Source: Harmonia axyridis (taxonomy: Eukaryota > Arthropoda > Insecta > Coleoptera > Coccinellidae). Taken from it: 64,000 bases of DNA. The translations under genes and the position numbers were made by a program. Positions 1 through 10,453 of this stretch are shown piece after piece; the stretch's first letter is position 1, and each line of letters begins with the position of its first letter. The stretch is from positions 28,662,812 through 28,726,811 of the forward strand of contig NC_059502.1 in the NCBI RefSeq assembly GCF_914767665.1, in the 5' to 3' direction. The notes beneath the pieces are model-generated. The model searched no databases. It saw nothing but the letters and a program-made list of their open reading frames with translations, and had not been told where the DNA came from.

Positions 1-39
1 TTTGCTCCCATATCCACATATAATAAAATAATATGAATC

Positions 40-475
40 TAAATACTTGAATTGATTGAAAATACGAAGAAATATCTTCGTAAAAATTCTCTATAAAATA
101 AGGGTAATCAAAAAAACGATTTTGTTGTGTGAAATGAATATATTCAAATCTGAAATATTCAGCCACTCAAATATGTCAATGAAATACCTGTTACAACAAT
201 TTTTTTTCACTAAATAGAATACCAAATATGAGATAATGGTATATTTTCAACTGAAGTTTGAACACCATCTGTTTTCAATGAGGCACCTACCCTTCGGATA
301 TTCCATGATTCTTTGTATTTATTTTCAGCCGACAGCCAGCAAAGAAGTTTTATGATTTTATTATGTTAAAGTTGGTTCGTTCTTCTAGATCCACGTAGAA
401 CGTAGAAGCCCAATGAACTATGAATTGATTCATCGGAACATTCTAAAGTCTAGACATTCCCAACCGTCTCGGTTA
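40..475 (+). repeat. Dispersed repeat, copy A
   Basis: This stretch is a diverged direct copy of 22265-22745. Shared anchors, in the same order, include 'GTAAAAATTCTCTRTAAAAT', 'ATATTTTCAACTGAARTTT', 'CACCATCTGTTTT', 'CAGCCGACRGCCA' and 'GAATTGATTC', separated by small indels. No reading frame is conserved between the copies, so it is probably a non-coding part of a transposon. The family is not recognised. Confidence 0.7.
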
Positions 476-691
476 GATTTTTTAAAACTACTAAAATCTA
501 CCAAATGATTTCTTCCTACTAAAAACTTCATGAAAATGCGAAAAATCTACTGAAAAAGAAGATTTCTACTAAATCTGGCCATACTCAGTTCCATTATATT
601 TTTAGTATCTATGGGAATTTCAACTCAAATGATAGGTACACTGAAATTATCGTACAAAACGCTATTAAAATAAAAGTAAGTGATATACAAC

Positions 692-911
692 TCTTCAATT
701 TATTTTTACCCCACTAAGAGTGTACGAAGAAGATGATAATTTTTTCTTATCGTTTTTGATGGACGCTGGTCCCTTGGGGCGTTGCGGCTCGGTTGCAGGT
801 ACTTTTCGTCCGTCTCGGGAACAGATGTGGGAATCTTTGCTCTTCTCTTTCGGTGCAAGTGTTGCACATATGTTGTAGATTCTCGGAGACTGGACTGAAC
901 TCAATTGAAGT
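692..911 (-). mobile_element. Partial Gypsy-family LTR
   Basis: This is a reverse-complement match to the 3' half of the LTR at 20479-20990, including the blocks around CCCACTAA, GAAGAAGATGAT, CGTTGCGGCTCGGTTG and GCAACACTTGCACC (complement). It ends abruptly at about 911, where jockey 3' sequence begins. The other LTR half is not present nearby. Confidence 0.8.
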
Positions 912-1505
912 TTTAGAGAACGTAGAACTTCTTTCTCTTTTGCAGTCAGGCTATTAGCCTTTTACTGCTCCATCTCAATATAATTCACCTCTGGTGAGCT
1001 ATTTTGATCTGCTCTAGCAGGTGGTAATATGCCACTCAAAAAGTTTGTGTAATCATTACACAATCTCTGTGCCGGTAAGGGTTCGGCTGTATTAACACAC
1101 ACTTCCTAGGGAAGTGCCATCTTCTGTCGTTTGTGTTTCCTAGGAACTTTTTCATCGTAGTCGCAAGCTTTCCTTATAAGAGGGTTTTCGTGATTTTCCA
1201 TTTTAATGAAGGTCTTCACGCTCAGATCTTTTAGATGGTCGTCTAAGAATGGTATTTGCAGGTCTTCATGTATCCGTACGTTGCTGACAAACCATGGTGT
1301 ATTCTGCATGACTTGAAGTCTCTGGAGATGCGTCTTTGCGGTGTATCCTCAAGCCGGACATGCGTAAGACATGACCGGCCGAATGGTGGACTCATAAAGA
1401 AGAAGCTTGTTGGAAAGAGACATTTTGCTGCTTTTGCAAAGTAGCGGTTGCAACGCTGCCGCTGCTGTTTTTCCCTTCGTCACAGCTGATGTGACGTGGT
1501 TTTCT
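912..1505 (-). mobile_element. 5'-truncated jockey-type LINE, 3' end
   Basis: Read on the minus strand, about 1500 to 1310 encodes the C-terminal part of a jockey reverse transcriptase ORF, with 'KLLLYESTIRPVMSYACPAW' and 'GYTAKTHLQRLQ'. It runs on into a tail at 1309-1106 with 'PWFVSNVRIHEDLQIPFLDD', typical of jockey ORF2 C-termini. The 3' UTR at 912-1105 matches 50684-50900. Sequence 5' of about residue 'HVTSAVTKGK' is missing, the usual truncation of LINE insertions. The junction with the LTR lies at the same LTR position as in the copy at 50683/50684. It is not expected to encode a functional protein. Confidence 0.8.
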
Positions 1506-1977
1506 CACATGCTAATAAATAAATTTATATGATACTCATAATAGAAAATATCAATTACCGTTATACAGATGTAGAGGAGAGTTGGTGTTTCATAAATAGG
1601 AGACATAATTTTTTTAGAGCTGTTTTCTACCCCAGATTTTTCGAAAAGCATCGGTTTTTCAAAAATATCAACCGTTCCAGAGATATTGAGTTCTCTCCTT
1701 AATTTTTTGATGGGACGCCTTATATATAAATATTTTTCATTTTGATATTATACGATCTAAATTGAAAAATTGAATAAAATCCAACTAAAATAAGCCTGAT
1801 ATAAAAAAAAAAAAATTAATTTCTATTTTAAACATAAATATTATAGAGTTTCGCTAGCCACATAGCGAACGGAGTTGTCTCGCCCTTCTTCATTCCTAAT
1901 GGATTAGAGCAACTGGTTGCGCTAGCCACATAGAAACGGAAAAATGCCACCGGGGCTCCCTATCTGCTGGGGATGCG
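1506..1977. other. Intergenic, no gene seen
   Basis: There is no supported gene. The motif CGCTAGCCACATAG occurs twice, near 1851 and 1918, as a short direct repeat about 70 bp apart. Confidence 0.5.
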
Positions 1978-2620
1978 GTCAGTAGCAGGGACGGCTCGTC
2001 AGGGTCGGCAGGGTCGGCCGGGCCGACCCAAAAATTATCGGGAAATAGAAAATAATTCTAGATATTCAATTCATTCAAACTCAATCGGAGTTATCGATTT
2101 CGATATCCAAATTCCCTCGGTAATGAATATTTCCACTCAGAACAGGAAAATATAACTTATACCGACCAATATTTTCTTTCGGACCCACCTAATATTCGAT
2201 TTCCCAAGCATCCAGCGTTGTTATTCCCTTTCATAAATTGTAACAAACCACAATCGTAAATGGTTACTTTTCGTAACATCACCCCAAACAGGTTATTCCA
2301 GAATTGTACGTAACACCGTAACATTAGGTCTGAAATGTAACACAAATGTTACAATTATACAATTGCAATTCCTGGAATGTCACTGAAAGCATCTCATCAC
2401 GTTAGGTCGGCCAAGAGCCGATGGCGGAACCAGCGCTACCGAGAGCGCGACGTAAAGGGAAAGATACTACGACATACGCCCAGAATACGACCACTCAGTA
2501 GAACGGCACAACAACTCGATGTTAGGTCGCTTCCCAATACACAGGGTCGGCCGGCCGGTTATCCTATTGCAGAGCGTCAAGCAGCAACTTTTCACAGTTT
2601 ATTTCAAATATTTGATAATT

Positions 2621-2846
2621 AAATGAATGGTTAATTATGAGACATTATGTCTTAATCAGAAAAGAACTTATTTATGCCGTTCGATAGTAGCTATTGATTT
2701 TCAGATCATGAAAATATAATTAATATATTCAAATGAATGGTTAATTATGGGATATTACGTCTTAATCAGAAAAGAACTTATTTATGTCGTTCGACAGTAG
2801 TTAGGTATTGATTTTCTGATCATGAAAATATAATAAATATATTCCT
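2621..2846 (+). repeat. Tandem duplication inside the hAT element
   Basis: Two head-to-tail copies of about 112 bp each contain AATGAATGGTTAATTATG, CTTAATCAGAAAAGAAC and GATCATGAAAATATAAT. They differ by several substitutions, so the duplication is not very recent. Confidence 0.85.
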
Positions 2847-3009
2847 ATCTTTGAAAACATCCTGATTTCAAAAGTTCTGTAATTCGCGCCTCGCGGTAAG
2901 ATCGGCCAGCCGTACTTCAGTAGGGCGAATAATTGCATGCACATGGCTTCGCAGTTCTCCTTCGCAGATTTCGAGGGAGAAAATTCGCGAGGAAATAAAT
3001 AATTCTGCG

Positions 3010-4474
3010 TGCTTTTCTTGGGAAATAGACGAGACAACGGATGTTAAATGTTTTTGTCAGATGTCAGTAATTTTCCGCTTCGTTCGAGACGGTAAAATAT
3101 CCGAACGATTTTGGGGTTTTTTCGATGTTAGTAAAGGCCGAACCGCGAATGATATTTTCAATACCTTGTTGGATAATTTTAAAGATTTCAATTTAGCGAC
3201 TAAATTAGTAGGTCAAACATAAGACGGGGCAGCTGTGATGGCGGGGGAAATCAATGGGTTACAAGCGCGAATAAAAACAATTGCTCCTCAAGCAGTATTC
3301 ACGCACTGTTATGCACATAAATTGAATTTAGTGTTACAAGATTCGACCAAGAAAATCAATGAGTGTCGCGTGTTTTTTTTCGACTCTTTTAGGATTTTCG
3401 TCGTTTTTCACTAAATCAAGTAAACGCACTAATATTCTAGACGAAATTTGCAAAAAAAGATTACCCTCTAGCTCGGAAACTCGTTGGAGTTTCAAATCTC
3501 GCGCTGTAAAAACAATATTCGATAAGAGCGAAGAATTAATTGAAGTTTTTGATCATATCAGCGACAATTTGGATGAATGGGATGATATTACAATACGTGA
3601 AGCTACCGGTCTGAAGAAAATGTTGAATGATTTCGAATTTTCATTCATTCTCCACTCTTTTAATTTGATTTTTACATACATTGATCCCGTTTTTTTTTAT
3701 AATCCAGCATAAGTTATCAGATATAACTTATTGCAACGCCAGAATCACTTCTTTATTATCGACTCTGAAAAAATTTCGCACAGAAGATGAGTATTTAATT
3801 CGCTTATATTCAGAAGAAGAAAACTCCCAGAAGTAATGCCACCGAGTACTAGACGTCGAAAACGTAAAATAGATTCCGAAATTCAGCTCACGGATATTTA
3901 CTCAATGAAACGGCTTTTTTGTGAAATTCTGGATGTAATTATAACTTAAATTGAAATAAGGTTTAAAGACATTTCATCACTTCATTTTTTGGAACTAGTG
4001 AATTTTAATAAATTTGATATATACGTTCGTAATTTTCCGGAAATACCTTTCAAATTTTTAATCGATAATTACAAAAACTTTTTCGATAAGGATGAACTCA
4101 AACGTGAATTACAAATTTTGTACTCGGACAATGCTATCTTCGGCAATTCAAATACGCTGAATGGTATTACGGAATTCATTTTCTCAAATAATATTGTGTC
4201 CAATGTTCCTGAATTATATAAGTTATTTTGTATGATTTTGTCCCTGCCACCAACATCCGCGTCAGTAGAAAGAAGTTTTTCAGCGCTCAAAAGAATAAAA
4301 TCTTTCAGTAGGAACACGATGTCTCAAGACTGTTTAAATAACCTGGAACTGATATCAATGGAAAGAGGTTTAGTTAAAGAACTAGCCAGAGGAAACATTT
4401 TTTTCGAGAAAATAATTGATGACTTCGCGACAAAGAAAGATCGTCGAATTGATTTGATCTATAAAAATGAATAA
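3010..4474 (+). pseudogene. Decayed hAT transposase (ZMYM1-like)
   Basis: The plus strand encodes, with frameshifts and stops, the conserved path of ZMYM1-like hAT transposases. An 'FSWEIDETTDV' block (first catalytic Asp region) is followed by 'FFDVSKGRTANDIF' and 'DGAAVMAGEINGLQARIK', preceded by a TAA where the family has GQTYDGA. Next come 'VFTHCYAHKLNLVL' and 'LPSSSETRWSFKSRAV', and at the end the dimerisation motif 'LPPTSASVERSFSALKRIK'. Open pieces lie at 3359-3712 and 3989-4474. The breaks make a functional protein very unlikely. Confidence 0.88.
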
Positions 4475-4664
4475 AGGTTACGCAAGCTCATACATTTTGA
4501 CCAGAATACATGCGGTCATTTCCACAATATTTTTTGTGGTCTTTATAAGATTTTTTTATATTTTATACATTTATTTATATGTATTCATGAGAGGTTTTCT
4601 CTATGTTCATTCAAATGTGTGGCCGACCCACATCTCGAGGGCACGAGCCGTCACTGGTCAGTAG

Positions 4665-4994
4665 GCAAATATTCAAACACCGAGAAGTTTGAAATGACCA
4701 TAGTATTGTTCACTGAAATTTTTCTTATCCCATCTACCACTTTTGACCTTACCTGCCTTCACTCTTAAAATTATCAGAGGATCATTGATATGGCTTAGGT
4801 TGTAATTGGGCTTTTTTTTTATACATTTTACTCTTTAGATAATCTTCAAAGTTTCAATGACCGTTCAGGAATATCATAAAAACATGAGTAGCAATAGCAA
4901 ACTTACTAGTAGGTTTCACAAAACTTTAATTGTGGTGATTGTCGCAATAAAACTATTTTTGGGTTCAGTTTCGGTTCATTTTTGTATCCACCAT
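4665..4994. other. Intergenic, nothing recognised
   Basis: AT-rich sequence between the hAT element and the first long inverted repeat, with no coding signal. Confidence 0.5.
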
Positions 4995-6992
4995 AAAGGA
5001 CCCCGCACGTTTAGTATGGGAAATGGCTTTCCGTGAATTTGGCTGAATTTTTGATATGTTGTAGTTTTTGATGAACTGATGAGAAAAGTCCTTAGCCACA
5101 AAGCTCAAAAATGGACAGTTTTCGAGATATAGAGCTTTGAAAATGGATTTTTGCAATTTTTGGGGTTTTTGCTCATCAATCGGGGAGCTCTCATTTCTGG
5201 TTTTGAAGGAATTTGGATGTTCGGCGGCCAGAAACCGACTGAGAAATGATCTTCCTTGGTTATATTAGGCACCGCCATCGATAATTTTTTATACACTGCT
5301 CCACATTGGCTATGAAATGAGATACAAAATCCAAGATCTTCCATACATCTTTTCATGCCACAAGATGACGCCAGAATAATTCACATGACCGAGAAACGAC
5401 ATATTGTGAGATTTGTTTAAGAGAGACCATAATAACTGAATCCCCATATATCTGATGTCCAATAATATCAAATATGTTAGCCGAAATGTTCATAACCAGG
5501 CATCGCGAGCTGTAATAGGGGAAAATGGGAAAATCATAATCATATATCCTCAGGGATAACAATTGTGATCACTGTTGATGTCTTTTACATATGATATGTG
5601 ATTTGTTTCTCACAAACCTCGATAATCTGACAATGGGGTGCCAAGACATTTTCCTTAGAATGTCTCGAAATTGATGATAGCATCTCACAGACAAACGAAT
5701 CCGTGAAAATGTCTGCAGTTTTGATACAATATAGTACTATCCGGGTAGAATATAGAAGTCCAAGTGTTGGAAGCTAACTATGAATGGAACTTCCGATATT
5801 AACCCACGAATTCTTGAAAATAATTTTTTTTTTCTATGAACTTTTTGAACTTCACACATACGAATGAATACTATCTAATAATATGATCGTTGGCAAAATG
5901 AATGAGTAGATCAATCAAAAACAATATAATAATGAGAGTGACATTCATAATAATAATAACAATAAATAAACAATTTAAAATTATATTAGCAATCGCAAGA
6001 AATCATTTAGAATATTATGAATCGAATCGAGGGCAAAATTATCATCATTGTTATTATTATTATGAATGTTATTCTCATTATTATATTGTTTTTGATTGAT
6101 ATACTCATTCATTTTGCCAACGATCATATTATTAGAAAGTATTCATTCGTATGTGTGAAGTTAAAAAAGTTCATAGAAAAAAAAAATTATTTTCAAGAAT
6201 TCGTGGGTTAATATCGGAAGTTCCATTCATAGTTAGCTTCCAACACTTGGACTTCTATATTCTACCCGGATAGTACTATATTGTATCAAAACTGCAGACA
6301 TTTTCACGGATTCGTTTGTCTGTGAGATGCTATCATCAATTTCGAGACATTCTAAGGAAAATGTCTTGGCACCCCATTGTCAGATTATCGAGGTTTGTGA
6401 GAAACAAATCACATATCATATGTAAATGACATCAATAGTGATCACAATTGTTATCCCTGAGGATATATGATTATGATTTTCCCATTTTCCCCTATTACAG
6501 CTCGCGATGCCTGGTTATGAACATTTCGGCTAACATATTTGATATTATTGGACATCAGATATTTGGGGATTCAGTTATTATGGTCTCTCTTAAACAAATC
6601 TCACAATATGTCGTTTCTCGGTCATGTGAATTATTCTGGAGTCATCTTGTGGCATGAAAAGATGTATGGAAGATCTTGGATTTTTTATCTCATTTCATAG
6701 CCAATGTGGAGCAGTGTATAAAAAATTATCGATGGCGGTGCCTAATATAACCAAGGAAGATCATTTCTCAGTCGGTTTCTGGCCGCCGAACATCCAAATT
6801 CCTTCAAAACCAGAAATGAGAGCTCCCCGATTGATGAGCAAAAACCCCGAAAATTGCAAAAAATCCATTTTCAAAGCTCTATATCTCGAAAACTGTCCAT
6901 TTTCTGATCAGTTCATCAAGAACTACAACATATCAAAAATTCAGCCAAATTCACGGAAAGCCATTTCCCATACTAAACGTGCAGGGTCCTTT
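4995..6992. mobile_element. Long foldback element 1
   Basis: The left arm (about 4995-5965) and right arm (about 6047-6992) are near-perfect reverse complements separated by roughly 80 bp. The ends read AAAGGACCCCGCACG and CGTGCAGGGTCCTTT. The arms give the same translation on opposite strands (5353-5562 minus, 6448-6657 plus) only because they are copies, with no sign of selection for coding. The right arm lacks a few short segments of the left. No clear target duplication is visible. It is likely a foldback or MITE-type DNA element able to form a hairpin with stems of over 900 bp. Confidence 0.85.
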
Positions 6993-7417
6993 CAAACTAC
7001 AATCAACGAGTTGATCAGACAAACTAAGTTTTGTTAAACCCCAGGTTAGTGTAAAATTTGTAAACAAACATAAACACAAAATATTTATAAATAACATTTG
7101 TGAGAAATTCCGATATAAATATAATAATTGGTTTCAGCCCAGCGAGCATAAAACATCTCAAAGATGTTATACACTTTTTGCACAAAAACGCATAAGAAAC
7201 TAAGAAATATTTTTGATATGGTCAACATAAAACTAATTCTTAAAACTTTAAAGTAAGCAATTTTTACTTTTTAATCATTGAAAATGAGTTGAAATTGGTC
7301 AAATAAGAAATTAAATATTTTCAATGCGATAAATTATACATATGACAAACGACAGGAAATACTCTCACTAGATAGAAGGAGCATAATGGCCATATAAAAT
7401 TTGTTGTCTCTGATATA

Positions 7418-7473
<56 letters not shown>

Positions 7474-7565
7474 GATAAGAATGTTAGGATGTTTCGGTCT
7501 AGGAAATTCAGTGATACACTTTTATATCAATAATTTTCTTACGAATTATATATATATATATATAT
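6993..7565. repeat. Spacer with AT microsatellites
   Basis: No gene is seen. Long (AT)n runs lie at about 7423-7470 and 7547-7565. The second abuts the next foldback element. Confidence 0.8.
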
Positions 7566-8953
7566 CGGGTGTCCCAAGGTGAGTGGCCTATTAGATTATT
7601 ATGGAAACTATTGATGGTAAAGATTTCAAATTTTGAGGATAGATATTTGGCCATGTAAGGTACATTTTTAAAATAATTTCACATTTCCAGTGTTGCCGGA
7701 TGTACGACAATTTGGCAACAACTTTGTTATTTTAAATGGGACATCAGGTATTTCTATTTTTTTTATGATACTCCATAAAATATTAAATCTATTCACTCTT
7801 ACTTTTCCATCCCTATCTTTAACGGTTTTTGAGTTATTAATTATTTTTCGAAATTTTAGATCAAATTGGCGTATTACAAAAATAACTCTAGTTCGCTCAA
7901 TATTTGAGATTTAAGTCAGAAATTTTGCAAGTCGCTAGATATTGATCTGATCTGTGTCACTGCTTTTGAATTATGGTTGTCAATAATACAGGACGGACCA
8001 AAAAAAATCATCATTTGCCAAATTACAAAATTGTAAAAAAGTCTATTTCTTCAAATTAGACACCTAGTATATTTTTCAATTTTTGGAATCAATACAACAC
8101 ACTCTACAATTTTTCTATTCATGTCCCTATACCTATCTCAACTGGAGTCCGAGTTATATGCGTTATATGTGTATATCTTTCTTGAGCCATTATTTATAGA
8201 AAAACCTCGGAACAAAACACCTGTTAGGCAATAATTGTTTATTTTGACACTTATGGATTGAACTGATTCATTGATACATCCATCTATGAACGACATAAAG
8301 AAAATAACAATACAAAAGAAATTAACGCTTATTGAATCAATGTGAAATCTAATAAACGCATATAACTCGGAATCCAGTTGGGATAGGTATAGGGACATGA
8401 ATAGAAAAATTGTAGAGTGTGTTGTATTGATTCCAAAAATTGAAAAATATACAAGGTGTCTAATTTGAAGAAATAGACTTTTTTACAATTTTGTAACTTG
8501 GCAAATGATGATTTTTTTTGGTCCGTCCTGTATTATTGACAACCATAATTCAAAAGCAGTGACACAGATCAGATCAATATCTAGCGACTTGCAAAATTTC
8601 TGACTTAAATCTCAAATATTGAGCGAACTAGAGTCATTTTTGTAATACGCCAATTTGATCTAAAATTTCGAAAAATAATTAAAAACTCAAAAACCGTTAA
8701 AGATAGGGATGGAAAAGTAAGAGTGAATAGATTTAATATTTTATGGAGTATCATAAAAAAAATAGAAATACCTGATGTCCCATTTAAAATAACAAAGTTG
8801 TTGCCAAATTGTCGTACTTCCGGCAACACTGGAAATGTGAAATTATTTTAAAAATGTACCTTACATGGTCAAATATCTATCTACAAAATTTGAAATCTTT
8901 ACCATCAATAGTTCCCATAATAATCTAATAGGCCACTCACCTTGGGACACCCG
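7566..8953. mobile_element. Long foldback element 2 (CGGGTGTCCCAA ends)
   Basis: The left end CGGGTGTCCCAAGGTGAGTG is mirrored by CACTCACCTTGGGACACCCG at the right. Arms of about 600 bp (7566-8163 and 8355-8953) are near-identical in inverted orientation around a spacer of about 190 bp. Both ends abut ATATAT sequence, which suggests insertion into AT-rich DNA. No transposase is encoded. The open frames in the arms are mirror copies of each other. Confidence 0.85.
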
Positions 8954-8961
8954 ATATATAT

Positions 8962-9170
8962 CGGGTGTCCCAAACTCGATGGCCTATTAGACGTTTCTGG
9001 AAAACTAATCTTAATTTTGAGCTGAAAATTTGCATATTGGGGTTTGAGACAATGATCTTTCTCGCTAAAATATTTTCAGATCTCTACAATTTCCGGTTAT
9101 ACCGGAAACAGACTACTACTTCCTTATTTCAAATGGCACACCCAGTATATTATTGCATCATTAGATAGCT
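8962..9170 (+). mobile_element. Partial relative of foldback element 2
   Basis: A second CGGGTGTCCCAA end starts a few bases after the previous element. It is followed by a diverged version of the same terminal region (GGCCTATTAGA shared), ending around a 'CAAATGGCACACCCAGTATA' segment. It is probably a related MITE or a half element. Confidence 0.55.
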
Positions 9171-9501
9171 TTTTTGATGGCAATTTCGGCAATGTGCCAT
9201 ACCTTGGGTAAAAATTCAACGGTTCATGAGTTATTGGGATTCTTATGAAAAAAAAGGTGGCGATGAGGACTCACATCTTTTTGAATATTTCAGCAGAAAA
9301 AGCCTTTTTCGAAATAAATTTGTTTTGTTTCGTTTACGCAAACACGTAGTATTATAAGACTGTTTTCGGCTTGGACCAAAAATGTACAGGGTATTTATAA
9401 GAGGATCATGAACTTGGACAACTCAAATTCATCAAAACTCAAGATTTTCAAATTAGAACCGATATTTTTTATTATTTCAGTCGATTCTACGTACAAAAAT
9501 A

Positions 9502-10050
<549 letters not shown>

Positions 10051-10453
10051 CAAAATAAACATAAAGAATTACAGAGGTATTTATTTCGCGAGAAAAAAAT
10101 ACCTGTGCGTAATTTGAAATATTGATATAAGGATCATTAATGTGGATAAATCTGGTGTTGCTTATTATGTCTTAACAAGTGGTCATGTTATTTTCAAACA
10201 ATCACTTAAACTTTTGAAATGTTTAATAAAATGTTATTATAAACAACAGAAGGTAATGAAATGTATTGAGAGAGATATTTTTTGCCTATGAGTGAACAAA
10301 ATGCAGGACAAAATGATGTGGAGTAACAAGCATTTGCACTCTAGTTCAAATTTGTGTTGCAGTTTTGAATGCTCCTGTTCATTTTAATTATTGTCTCCAC
10401 AATTCCACTACTTTGAATTGATATAATAAATATGATGTAATGTTTTGTTCTAG

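Larger units (their letters stand above)
1986..4656 (+). mobile_element. hAT DNA transposon with 8-bp target duplication
   Basis: The ends are inverted repeats: CAGGGACGGCTCGT at the left and the complement of CAGTGACGGCTCGT at the right. Both are followed inward by GC-rich GGTCGGCC motifs. Directly outside lie identical 8-bp sequences GTCAGTAG (1978-1985 and 4657-4664). A YAG-type end with an 8-bp duplication is the hAT signature. The interior carries a decayed transposase (3010-4474). The element is 2671 bp, long enough to have once been autonomous. Confidence 0.93.

Noticed and set aside
5353..5562. Open frame whose translation recurs at 6448-6657
   Set aside because: The identity comes from the inverted-repeat arms, not from two conserved genes; neither resembles a known protein.
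7690..7914. Open frame mirrored at 8605-8829
   Set aside because: Also a consequence of the foldback arms of element 2.
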